From Capnocytophaga bilenii (GTDB lineage Bacteria; Bacteroidota; Bacteroidia; Flavobacteriales; Flavobacteriaceae), in the NCBI RefSeq assembly GCF_017565765.1, contig NZ_JAGDYP010000002.1, positions 310,001-374,000 of the forward strand: a DNA stretch of 64,000 bases. Direction: 5' to 3'. A model generated the notes under the pieces. The model did not search any database and was not told where the DNA came from. It saw nothing but the letters and a program-made list of their open reading frames with translations. Shown here one piece after another: positions 36,573 to 44,705 of the stretch (position 1 is its first letter; each line of letters starts with the position of its first letter). Both the position numbers and the translations under genes were made by a program.

Positions 36573-36844
36573 CCCCGCTGGCGCGAGCTTGTAGCTCGTG
36601 CCTACTATAAATAGAGCTTGTAGCTCGTGCAAATTTGCCCGTGCGGCTCGCCCCCCATTACTCCCATTATTCCCACTACTCCCACTACTCCCATTACTCT
36701 CACAACTCCCATTACTCCCATTACTCCCATTATTCCCACTGCTCCCTAAAAAACCGCCCGTGCGGCTCGCACCCCATTACTCCGATTACTCTCACTACTC
36801 CCACTGCTCTCACCCCTAAATTTGCTCATTTCCTAATTATACAC
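36573..36844. repeat. 9-nt pyrimidine repeat arrays and GTGCGGCTCGC elements
   Basis: Ten 9-nt units of the CCATTACTC type run from 36655 to 36744, and four more from 36774 to 36809. A GTGCGGCTCGC motif precedes each array (36641-36651 and 36760-36770). Two GAGCTTGTAGCTCGTGC copies lie at 36586-36602 and 36614-36630. The strand is almost purely pyrimidine on the plus side within the arrays except for A/G at fixed positions. Frames through it (poly His-Tyr-Ser) are not genes. Confidence 0.85.
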
Positions 36845-36852
36845 TACCTTTG
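36845..36852 (+). promoter_or_regulatory. Orphan -7 box without a gene
   Basis: TACCTTTG is followed by a leader-like AT stretch and an ATG near 36900 that opens only nine codons. It looks like the promoter of a gene that was lost when the IS and its neighbours rearranged. Confidence 0.4.
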
Positions 36853-37011
36853 CCCTATAATTTGCAAATTTAGAAATTTGCAAATCAACAAATTAAGAAT
36901 GATGCTTTCATCTTCCCATTGTGTAAGGCACAATACAAGGAGTATTGTCTATTATTAAATACCTATCTAAAAATGAAAAAAAAACTTATTTTTATTAACC
37001 CGTTGTGCATT

Positions 37012-37889
37012 TTAAATAATAGAGGCTTTTAGATTGTGGATTTCTCTATTTAATATAAACTTATTGATGTATTGTATCAATGTTAAAGATGTTATCTTGC
37101 TGAATATCCGTGTTTTAAAACCTTCAAATGATTTTGCATAATTACGTTTTATCATAAATTGATCACACAGTTGGGAAAATAAAGTCTCTATTCGTTTTCG
37201 TTTTTTTTAAAGAGCCTAAATTGAGGTCTGTAGTCTTTTTGATTAGTCCTTTTAGGTGTATCTAATTGAATATTAGCATAGTTGAACAAATCTATTTGTA
37301 CTTCTGCTGAGAGATAACCTTTATCCCCTATCAAAGTACAGTTTGACAATTGTTCTTTCACATCATTAAGATATCGGATATCGTGAACCGAAGCAGGACT
37401 CATATCGATAGACTGAAAAATTCCATTTAAAGAACAGATAGCGTGTAACTTATATCCATAATAATATAGCTTTTGAGAAGCACAATAGCCAAAATCAGGG
37501 CTTGAATAATCAAACTCCTTACATATATGTGAGCGTTTTGCTCTTGAGTTTTCACAGACTTTCAGAGGCATACTATCTACCATAAAAACATCTTCAAATT
37601 CGTTAAAATGTTGTGCAATTTTAGTCCTAATTTGCTCTATATAAGGGAATAATTTTCTTCTTCTACGATTAAAAACACTTCTTTCAATTTTACTTTTGAT
37701 AGATTCAGGTATTTTTCTAAACAACTGACACTCAGAATCTATACTCAAGTATTCAGCAGTTAGAGCTAAACTAACTACTTCTAAATCAGACATTTTAGGT
37801 TTTCTTCTTTGATAATTTTGAAGTTTCTTTCCAAAGAATTTTGATAATACTTCAAGAATTTTTTTGTAACTTTGCTCCAAGTTGTTCAT
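37012..37889 (-). CDS. IS982-family transposase, in two frames joined by a possible -1 frameshift
   Basis: From ATG 37889 the first frame gives about 233 residues, including DUF-type N-terminal helices and the first two catalytic acids (FMVDSMPLKVC and LIGDKGYLS), and stops at 37188. The -1 frame continues KRKRIETLFSQL and ends LNREIHNLKASII at 37012; its Glu supplies the third acid of the DDE site. The switch occurs at A-AAA-AAC (37206-37200), a standard -1 slippery heptamer in the correct phase. Either programmed frameshifting or a one-base deletion in the A run explains it. Total about 290 residues fits IS982. I prefer 37889 over 37913 because the -7 box lies at 37915-37922. Confidence 0.82.
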
Positions 37890-37914
37890 TATATTTAATT
37901 GTTTGGAATTCAAT

Positions 37915-37922
37915 CAAATATA
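37915..37922 (-). promoter_or_regulatory. -7 box of the IS982 transposase
   Basis: TATATTTG on the minus strand, inside the IS, 25 bases before ATG 37889. Confidence 0.5.
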
Positions 37923-37982
37923 CGATTTTTTAATCAAATGAACAACTTTTTTTATTTTTTTAAAATCAAAATGCACAACGGG

Positions 37983-38142
37983 TTATAAAGTAGACAAATA
38001 TTCAACAAAAGAATATATTGAAGAAGGAACCCCTTTTGTATTACATCAGTCCCTTAGAGATAGTTTGGATATTAAATCATTAGGTTTAGACCCATCCTCC
38101 GAGAAGAAACTATTAGAAGCCCAAAACTACAAGGGAATTTAA
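37983..38142 (+). pseudogene. 3' fragment of the island lipoprotein gene
   Basis: The last 50 or so codons of the lipoprotein at 33317-33913 recur here in frame to the same stop codon, starting exactly at the right end of the IS. There is no start or signal peptide. One difference (G for C at 37990) lies at the junction. Confidence 0.9.
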
Positions 38143-38398
38143 GACCAACGGAAAAAAGGGAATACAAGACTTAGAGACTGTCCGAAAAGTTTTAAAAGTA
38201 TGATTGCACCACGCACTTTGTCAAACTTTCAAAGTTTGACAAAGTTAATCGCTCTGATAATCAATCACTTTTATTCACATTGTAGGGGCGATTGGCAAAT
38301 CGCCCTCACAAAACAAAACTTTTCTCAGACACACTCCAAAATGCAAATAAAAAGAGGATATCTTTTGTTAGACATCCTCTTTTTATTGTTACTGAGCC
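37983..38398 (+). repeat. Long direct repeat A, copy 2
   Basis: Matches 33754-34169. Copy 2 continues directly into GCCTCGCTAATTCTA, whereas copy 1 is interrupted at the equivalent point by about 520 bases that include the antitoxin-like gene. Confidence 0.95.
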
Positions 38399-38508
38399 GC
38401 CTCGCTAATTCTACCCATTCCCCCCCCTTTTTGAAGAGAAGTCCGCGAGCTGGTGCAGCGAAGTATGTGTTAAAGGAGAGATGTTAACTTCTCTCTCCAA
38501 TTCAAAAT
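38143..38508. other. Intergenic region holding the second copy of repeat A hairpins
   Basis: No gene. Contains the copy 2 inverted repeat (38215-38245), the terminator-like hairpin (38347-38387), a C8 run near 38420, and a GGAGAGA/TCTCTCC hairpin (38475-38498) just after the glycosyltransferase stop on the minus strand, which may be a weak terminator. Confidence 0.6.
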
Positions 38509-38854
38509 TCAAAAAAACAACTTCGGGAATAGTACCTCTACAGGTTTCTTTACCAACAAAATCTTAAGCGTAGCCCACAAAAAACCTACTCCATAACTAA
38601 AAAATTGCAGCAATACAGCCCATAAAGTAAGTGCTCCTATTACCAAACTCCTGTTTTTTAGCGCACTATCTATATAAATAATCGTAAAATACCCCATATA
38701 ACACCACCAAAAGAAGCTAAACCCCATAAAAAGTGCTGTTATAGCTACCAAAAAACCTATACTGAAGAGCGTAGGAAACCAAAAAGTAAGTTTGCGTGTG
38801 TGGGGGTGCCAATAGTTCAGTATGGCACGCGTTTGCCCAAATTTATTCACTTGC
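38494..38854. repeat. Long direct repeat C, copy 2
   Basis: Matches 34704-35064; here the glycosyltransferase gene continues intact beyond 38854. Confidence 0.95.
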
Positions 38855-39498
38855 ACCCTAAACTTGCCCCACGAAATACGCCTTTTGTGATAAACGTAAG
38901 CATTGGGAATAAAAGCCGTCTGAAAACCAGCCCCCCACAAGCGGATAACCAAATCGGGGTCTTCACCTGGGTGTATATGCTTAAAGCCCATAGTAGCTTC
39001 AAAAGCTCGGCGCGAAAGCCCCATATTGAAGCTGCGAGGCTCAAAACGCTGTACGCGGCGTTTGTTGCCACGTATGCCCCCTGTGGTTAGCAAAGAAGTC
39101 ATAGCATAATTTATCGCCTTTTGAATATCCGTAAATTGAGCATTGGCAGCATCAGCCCCGCCAAAGCAGTCCACATAGTGGTTTTGCAAGTAAGCGTCTA
39201 CTGTAGCCAAGTAGTGCGGAGGCACAATACAGTCAGAATCTAAGATGATAAAATAGTCGTGTTTCGCCCGCTGCATACCGTAATTACGCGAATCCCCAGG
39301 ACCCGTATTTGCTTTGTGGTAATAGCTGATGTCCATTAAAGGATAGCGCAAGCATATAGCTTCTAAGGGCTGCGGCGAACCGTCATCTACTACCACTACT
39401 TCAAAATCATCATTGTATTGTTGCGCTGTCAAACTTTGCAAAAGCTCATCAAGCTCATCAGGACGGTTATAAATAGGAATGATAAAACTATACTTCAT
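38509..39498 (-). CDS. Family 2 glycosyltransferase with C-terminal membrane helices
   Basis: A 329-residue protein. The N-terminal GT-A domain (about 1-215) shows SFIIPIYNRPDELDELL, VVVDDGSPQP and FIILDSDCIVPP (DxD), plus HPGEDPDLVIRLWGAGF. The last 110 residues hold three transmembrane helices. It probably transfers a sugar at the cytoplasmic face of the membrane for a surface glycan. Start chosen at ATG 39498 (MKYSFIIPIYN); an upstream extension of 14 residues lacks family similarity. Divergent from rpoD. Confidence 0.88.
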   Translation of the reverse strand: MKYSFIIPIYNRPDELDELLQSLTAQQYNDDFEVVVVDDGSPQPLEAICLRYPLMDISYYHKANTGPGDSRNYGMQRAKHDYFIILDSDCIVPPHYLATVDAYLQNHYVDCFGGADAANAQFTDIQKAINYAMTSLLTTGGIRGNKRRVQRFEPRSFNMGLSRRAFEATMGFKHIHPGEDPDLVIRLWGAGFQTAFIPNAYVYHKRRISWGKFRVQVNKFGQTRAILNYWHPHTRKLTFWFPTLFSIGFLVAITALFMGFSFFWWCYMGYFTIIYIDSALKNRSLVIGALTLWAVLLQFFSYGVGFLWATLKILLVKKPVEVLFPKLFF

Positions 39499-39619
39499 TG
39501 TTAAACTATTGTTAATTTTACACCTTGTTGTAACATACACGCCGTTTTACTCGTATAATAGGCAATGTAAGACCAATAAGAGTCTTATTTAAAAGTACAA
39601 ATTTAAATATTTTTTCTGA

Positions 39620-40486
39620 ATGAGGCAATTAAAAATCACAAAACAGGTAACAAACCGCGAAACTGCATCACTTGATAAGTATTTACAAGAGATAGGCAGG
39701 GTAGATCTTATTACTGCTGATGAGGAGGTAGAATTGGCACAACGCATCAAAGCAGGCGATAATGCAGCATTGGAAAAGCTCACAAAAGCAAACTTGCGCT
39801 TTGTGGTATCGGTAGCTAAACAATACCAAAACCAAGGGCTCACCCTCCCCGACCTTATCAATGAGGGAAACTTGGGACTTATAAAAGCGGCTCAACGTTT
39901 TGACGAAACTCGTGGCTTCAAATTCATCTCCTACGCTGTGTGGTGGATACGCCAATCCATACTACAAGCGTTGGCAGAGCAATCGCGTATTGTACGCCTT
40001 CCGCTCAATAAAATTGGCTCTATCAACAAAATCAATAAGATGTATGCTTATTTGGAGCAGGCTAACGAGCGTGTTCCTTCGGCTGAAGAAATTGCTAAAG
40101 AGCTGGATATGTCGGTAAACGATGTAAAAGAATCGATGAAAAACGCAGGCAGACATATCTCTATGGACGCTCCTTTGGTAGAGGGTGAGGACTCTAACCT
40201 TTATGATGTGATACGTAGTAATGAATCACCCAACCCCGATAAGGAGTTGATGCTCGCCTCATTGCGTACCGAAATAGAACGCTCTTTAGAAACCCTTACC
40301 CCTCGTGAGGCTGATGTGTTGCGCTTGTATTTTGGGCTTGGCGACCAGCACGCTATGACGCTTGAAGAAATAGGTGAAACTTTTGACCTTACCCGCGAAC
40401 GTGTGCGCCAAATAAAAGAAAAAGCCATACGCCGCCTAAAACACCCTTCACGTAATAAAACCCTTAAATCTTATTTGGGAAGCTAA
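39620..40486 (+). CDS. rpoD: Primary (housekeeping) RNA polymerase sigma factor RpoD/SigA
   Basis: A 288-residue sigma-70 factor of the short Bacteroidota type. Region 1.2 (about 17-50) is followed by region 2 with [20 protein letters not shown] and [10 protein letters not shown], region 3 (about 130-205) and region 4 with [13 protein letters not shown] and the helix-turn-helix [19 protein letters not shown]. The long N-terminal 1.1 region is absent. Bacteroidota SigA recognises TTG/TAnnTTTG promoters such as those seen across this window. Confidence 0.95.
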   Translation: MRQLKITKQVTNRETASLDKYLQEIGRVDLITADEEVELAQRIKAGDNAALEKLTKANLRFVVSVAKQYQNQGLTLPDLINEGNLGLIKAAQRFDETRGFKFISYAVWWIRQSILQALAEQSRIVRLPLNKIGSINKINKMYAYLEQANERVPSAEEIAKELDMSVNDVKESMKNAGRHISMDAPLVEGEDSNLYDVIRSNESPNPDKELMLASLRTEIERSLETLTPREADVLRLYFGLGDQHAMTLEEIGETFDLTRERVRQIKEKAIRRLKHPSRNKTLKSYLGS

Positions 40487-40498
40487 ATAACCACCTTT

Positions 40499-42193
40499 AT
40501 GAACTATCATTGGGATTTCAAACCGTTACCACCCTCGCAAATAATTGATACTCTTCGCCAAATAGGCTTTAAACCGCCTTTTGATACTTTGTTGGCACTG
40601 CGTGGCATTAGCACGCGCGATGAGGCTTATCACTTCCTGAACCCTTCGTTGCAATTGTTGCACAATCCTTTCCTAATGAAGGGTATGCAACAAGCAATTG
40701 ATAGAATACAGAAAGCTATTGCTGCCCAAGAGCGTATCCTCATTTATGGCGATTACGATGTTGATGGCACTTCGGCTGTCTCGCTAATATACCGCTACTT
40801 CAGCAAGCACACTCCTCACTTACTTACGTATATCCCCGACCGCTATACAGAGGGCTATGGGGTTTCTTTTCAAGGGATAGACTATGCCGCTGCTCAAGGT
40901 TGTAACCTGATTATCGCCTTAGATTGTGGCATCAAAGCAGTGGATAAAGTCGCTTATGCTACCCAAAAAGGTATCGATTTTATCATTGCCGACCATCATC
41001 GCCCTTCCGATGACATTCCCGATGCGGTTGCTGTTCTCGACCCTCACCAAGCTGATTGCCCATACCCTTACAAAGAACTTTGTGGTTGTGGGTTGGGCTT
41101 CAAAATAGCACAGGCTTACCAGCAACACATTCAGCAACCCTTTGAAGAACTCCTCCCGCTACTCGATTTGGTAGCCATAGCCACTGCTGCCGATATTGTC
41201 CCTATGACGGGCGAAAACCGCATCCTAATGCACTTCGGTTTGCAACAGCTCAACACTCAGCCTTCCGAAGGGGTAAAGGCTCTTTTTGGGCAGCATCAAG
41301 GGAATATCAATACTAGTGATGTGGTGTTTAAGGCGGCACCTCGCATCAATGCAGCAGGTCGGATTGAAAAAGGTATTTATGCAGTAAATCTTCTTACTGA
41401 AAACAATAAAAAAAAGGCTATCGATAAAGTGAAATTTATTGATAACCTTAATCAAGAACGTAAGGAATTGGATACTACTATCGCTGCCGAAGCACTGGCG
41501 GCTATTGAAGCTAATAACGAACAACAGCGTTATACTACTGTGGTGTTCAATCCGCAGTGGCATAAAGGGGTTATTGGTATTGTTGCCTCACGCCTTATAG
41601 AACATTATTATCGCCCTACGGTGGTTTTTACCCAAAGTGGTGATAAATACGCTGCTTCGGCACGCTCGGTAAGTGGTTTTGATATTTACGAGGCTTTAGA
41701 ACAATGCCAAGACTGTATAGAGCAATTTGGCGGACATACCTATGCGGCGGGGCTTACACTTCGCCCCGAACAATACCCGCTCTTTAAAGAGACTTTTGAA
41801 CGGGTAGTAGCTCAAACCATTCCCCCCGATTGCCTTACACCTAAACTGCTTATAGATACTTATTTGCCTTTACAACAGCTCAGCCTAAACTTATATAACA
41901 ACATAAAACGCTTTGAGCCTTTCGGTCCTATGAATCTCAGCCCCGTGTTCTACGCCAATAACGTAGTAGATACAGGCGTTGCTCAATGTATAGGCAAAGA
42001 CAATAGCCACCTGCGCCTAAGCCTTCGCCAAGTAGGTAGCACCAAATTCTTCTCAGCCATAGGTTTCCATTTAGCCGATAAACTCCCTATAGTGCGCTCT
42101 GGTATTCCTTTCCAAATTGTCTATACTCTTGAAGAACAATATTGGAACGGCAATACTACTTTACAGCTGCAAATAAAAGATATTAAGCTTTAA
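40499..42193 (+). CDS. recJ: Single-stranded-DNA-specific exonuclease RecJ
   Basis: A 564-residue DHH-family 5'-3' exonuclease used in recombination and mismatch repair. Motifs: YGDYDVDGTSAVSL (about 82-95), LDCGIK, the DHH signature IIADHHRP (about 162-169), and GGHTYAAGLTL in the DHHA1 domain near 420. The C-terminal OB-fold region is present. Twelve bases after rpoD. Its end overlaps the convergent hemD by 11 bases. Confidence 0.95.
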   Translation: MNYHWDFKPLPPSQIIDTLRQIGFKPPFDTLLALRGISTRDEAYHFLNPSLQLLHNPFLMKGMQQAIDRIQKAIAAQERILIYGDYDVDGTSAVSLIYRYFSKHTPHLLTYIPDRYTEGYGVSFQGIDYAAAQGCNLIIALDCGIKAVDKVAYATQKGIDFIIADHHRPSDDIPDAVAVLDPHQADCPYPYKELCGCGLGFKIAQAYQQHIQQPFEELLPLLDLVAIATAADIVPMTGENRILMHFGLQQLNTQPSEGVKALFGQHQGNINTSDVVFKAAPRINAAGRIEKGIYAVNLLTENNKKKAIDKVKFIDNLNQERKELDTTIAAEALAAIEANNEQQRYTTVVFNPQWHKGVIGIVASRLIEHYYRPTVVFTQSGDKYAASARSVSGFDIYEALEQCQDCIEQFGGHTYAAGLTLRPEQYPLFKETFERVVAQTIPPDCLTPKLLIDTYLPLQQLSLNLYNNIKRFEPFGPMNLSPVFYANNVVDTGVAQCIGKDNSHLRLSLRQVGSTKFFSAIGFHLADKLPIVRSGIPFQIVYTLEEQYWNGNTTLQLQIKDIKL

Positions 42194-42854
42194 GAGAACG
42201 TACCACACCTTCTATTACACTGTCTATAGTAGGCACATCGGCAATGGTGAGGTCTTGCCAAAAGTGTTGTGCCGTATCGGCAGTGGTGGTGCCTATACAA
42301 AATACCTTCTCGGTACGCACCAAATTGCAAATACAATAGCTTACAATTGCCGAAGGGCTGAAAAACAAGATAATATCGGGCTGCTCATCTATAATGCGCG
42401 GTGCAGGAACCGATTGGTAAGCTAATATTTCTTCTACATTGATAGCGTTTTCAGCAAAAAAGTTGGGAAGGGTAGGTAGCTTGCTGGTGCCTACAAAAAA
42501 AGCAATCTTCTCCATTTGCTGAAAGCGAGCTAAATCGGCTTTCATATAATCTACAAGCAAGGCAGCATAAGGCTCGCTGTGTTCTACCGTAAAGCCAGCT
42601 TCGGTAAGCAGTTCGGCTGTTTTTTGCCCTACACATAGCACGGGTACGTTTTTTAGCTTTTCAGCTTCGGGGTGTTGCAAGAAGCTATTCACAGCATTTT
42701 TGCTGGTAAATACCAAAGCACTATACGGAGGGTTTAGCTCCTTAATTTTTACAGGCAGTGTCCTGATAAAATCGTGTTCTACAATAGTAACACCTTGTGC
42801 CAATAGCGGTGCTTTTTGGGCATCGCTTAGTTTTTTTGTTGATAATACAATCAT
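42183..42854 (-). CDS. hemD: Uroporphyrinogen-III synthase
   Basis: A 223-residue two-lobed protein that closes and inverts ring D in haem synthesis. The fold pattern is visible: LVFTSKNAVNSFLQ, VLCVGQKTAELLTEAGF, IDEQPDIILFFSPSAIVSY and VFCIGTTTADTA. These families are poorly conserved in sequence but this spacing is typical. Transcribed alone, after the rng terminator. Confidence 0.88.
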   Translation of the reverse strand: MIVLSTKKLSDAQKAPLLAQGVTIVEHDFIRTLPVKIKELNPPYSALVFTSKNAVNSFLQHPEAEKLKNVPVLCVGQKTAELLTEAGFTVEHSEPYAALLVDYMKADLARFQQMEKIAFFVGTSKLPTLPNFFAENAINVEEILAYQSVPAPRIIDEQPDIILFFSPSAIVSYCICNLVRTEKVFCIGTTTADTAQHFWQDLTIADVPTIDSVIEGVVRSLKA

Positions 42855-42891
42855 AATTGTTTTTATTGTTAATTTGTTATTTACCGATATG

Positions 42892-42930
42892 TAAAAAGCT
42901 GCCCAAGTATTTTAGGCAGCTTTGTTTTTT
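42892..42930 (-). terminator. Terminator of rng
   Basis: AAAGCTGCC / GGCAGCTTT stem with an 11-base loop and T5 on the minus strand, just after the rng stop. Confidence 0.75.
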
Positions 42931-42937
42931 AGTAGGT

Positions 42938-44479
42938 TTAAAGAGGAGTCCCTTCTTTGGTTTTAAAACGATATTCTAAATAAGTATAAGCGTCTCGGGG
43001 TAACACCTTTATCCATCGCTTGTATTTTAAAAACCATTTAAAACGGATAGAGAACAGACCCTTAGTAATATAAGCCGCTATAAAAGGGTGTGCGTTCAGC
43101 ACAATTTGCCCTTTATAGGCTTCCTCCTTAATAATGCTTTCAAGTTCTATGTTGATTTTATCAATCAGAACGATTGGGGCTTCTATTTCACCCTCTTTGC
43201 TTGGATTTTCTTCTTTGGTTTTAATGTTGAGTTCTTGTCGCACTCGTTGCCTTGTAATTTGTATCAATCCAAATTTGCTAGGAGGGAGTATTTTGTGTTT
43301 AGCACGGTCTTCAGCCATTTCATCGCGTAGGTGGTCAAATAGGATACGCCTATTATCACTATTGCTCATATCAATAAAATCTACCACGATGATACCTCCC
43401 ATATCCCTTAGGCGTAGTTGTCGTGCTATTTCGGTAGCTGCTATCAGGTTTACCGATAAAGCGGTCGCCTCTTGGTCGTTATTTTTATTGGAGTGGTTGC
43501 CGCTATTCACATCTATCACGTGCAGTGCTTCGGTGTGTTCTATTACTAAGTAAGCCCCTTTAGGCATTGATACTGTACGCCCAAAAGCAGTTTTTATTTG
43601 CCTTTCTATGTGAAACTTCTCAAATATAGGTACCGATGAGCGATAAAGTTTCACTATATTTTCCTTTTCGGGGGCTATTTCTTGCACGTATTTTTTTATT
43701 TGCTCATACAATTGTTCGTTATCTACTTGTATGGCAGTAAAGGTGTCGTTAAACATATCGCGCAATATTGCACCTGTTCTGTTCACCTCGCTCATTACCT
43801 TCGAGGGGTAAGTTGCTTTTTGGATTTTTCGGCACATTAAAACCCAACGATTGAACAAATTTTGTAAATCTTTGTCTAATTCCGCTACTTTTTTACCTTC
43901 GGCTACGGTGCGTACAATCACCCCAAAGCCTTTAGGCTTAATGCTTTGTAGTAACTTTCTGAGGCGTTCCTTCTCGGTACGGCTTCCTATTTTTTGTGAA
44001 ATAGAAATGCGGTCGGAGAAAGGCACTAATACCAAATAACGCCCCGCAATAGAGAGTTCAGAACTGATGCGAGGTCCTTTGGTAGAGATAGGCTCTTTTA
44101 CGATTTGTACCAATATAGGTTGATTGGGTTTCAGCACATCGGCTACAGTACCGTTTTTGTCAATATCGGGTTCTAAGGGAAAGTCCTTTAAGGAAAAGTC
44201 TTTTTGTTTGCCCGATATTACTTGTTTCAGGAACTTGAGTAGTGATGATAGCTGAGGTCCTAAATCGTGATAATGCAAGAAAGCATCTTTTTCGTGCCCT
44301 ACATTCACAAAAGCAGCGTTTAGCCCTTGTATAGGCTTGCGCACTTTTGCCAGCATAATATCTCCCACGCCAAGCCCATCGGTATCTTCTTCTTTGTGAA
44401 GCTCAATAAGCCTACCGTCACGCAACAAAGCAAAATCTATGTAAGAGGAACCAGAACGTATGATTAATTCTTTTTCCAC
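42938..44479 (-). CDS. rng: Ribonuclease G/E family endoribonuclease
   Basis: A 513-residue protein. An N-terminal S1-like domain (about 38-130) precedes the RNase E/G catalytic core. The metal-binding aspartates lie in VIDVNSGNHS and IIVVDFIDMSN. The usual zinc-link C-x-x-C after the R-x-R-x-R segment is absent; the corresponding place reads LNIKTKEENPSKEGEIEAP. It matures 16S/5S rRNA and decays mRNA. Third gene after HU and the small basic protein, about 110 bases from the latter. Confidence 0.93.
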   Translation of the reverse strand: MEKELIIRSGSSYIDFALLRDGRLIELHKEEDTDGLGVGDIMLAKVRKPIQGLNAAFVNVGHEKDAFLHYHDLGPQLSSLLKFLKQVISGKQKDFSLKDFPLEPDIDKNGTVADVLKPNQPILVQIVKEPISTKGPRISSELSIAGRYLVLVPFSDRISISQKIGSRTEKERLRKLLQSIKPKGFGVIVRTVAEGKKVAELDKDLQNLFNRWVLMCRKIQKATYPSKVMSEVNRTGAILRDMFNDTFTAIQVDNEQLYEQIKKYVQEIAPEKENIVKLYRSSVPIFEKFHIERQIKTAFGRTVSMPKGAYLVIEHTEALHVIDVNSGNHSNKNNDQEATALSVNLIAATEIARQLRLRDMGGIIVVDFIDMSNSDNRRILFDHLRDEMAEDRAKHKILPPSKFGLIQITRQRVRQELNIKTKEENPSKEGEIEAPIVLIDKINIELESIIKEEAYKGQIVLNAHPFIAAYITKGLFSIRFKWFLKYKRWIKVLPRDAYTYLEYRFKTKEGTPL

Positions 44480-44570
44480 TTTGTTGGATTTTTTTAGTTA
44501 ATAAATCAAGGTACTTGTTATGGCATTATATTCACAATACTATGCTAAATAATACCGCTAATTTTAAGCA

Positions 44571-44599
44571 AGAAAAAGTAGTATTACACTACTTTTTCT
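44571..44599 (-). terminator. Hairpin overlapping the stop of the small basic protein gene
   Basis: A 12-bp perfect stem AGAAAAAGTAGT with 5-base loop spans the TAG stop codon. The following U tract is poor, so it may act as partial terminator or mRNA stabiliser before rng. Confidence 0.45.
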
Positions 44600-44681
44600 T
44601 TTTGTGGCGATTAGCTCTCGCTCTTTTCTTACGTTTGTGGTTAGCCACTTTATGTCTTTTTCTTTTTTTTCCGCTTGGCAT
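44589..44681 (-). CDS. Tiny basic ribosomal-type protein (AURKAIP1/COX24-like), 30 residues
   Basis: ATG 44681 to TAG 44589 encodes MPSGKKRKRHKVANHKRKKR followed by ARANRHKKKK, 20 of 30 residues being Lys, Arg or His. Flavobacteria carry a conserved 30-residue protein of this kind, related to the mitoribosomal AURKAIP1/mS38 C-terminal motif (K-R-K-x-M/K-x-x-H-K-x-R-K-R). It very likely binds ribosomal RNA. It lies between HU and RNase G, 24 bases after the HU stop, and is too short for most gene finders. Confidence 0.85.
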   Translation of the reverse strand: MPSGKKRKRHKVANHKRKKRARANRHKKKK

Positions 44682-44705
44682 AACTTAATTATTTTTATAT
44701 GATTA

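Larger units (their letters stand above)
36997..37984 (-). mobile_element. IS982-family insertion sequence
   Basis: A 988-bp element bounded by 17-bp perfect inverted repeats AACCCGTTGTGCATTTT (36997-37013 and 37968-37984). It carries one transposase gene on the minus strand. No target duplication is visible: the left flank reads TTTTTATT and the right flank ATAAAGTA. The right end abuts the truncated copy of repeat A. Confidence 0.88.

Noticed and set aside
36573-36844. CRISPR array
   Set aside because: Units are 9 nt, contiguous and lack spacers; no cas genes in the window.
36598-36958. Two overlapping frames reading Leu-Pro or His-Tyr-Ser repeats
   Set aside because: They only translate the 9-nt pyrimidine arrays; no start context, promoter or protein character.
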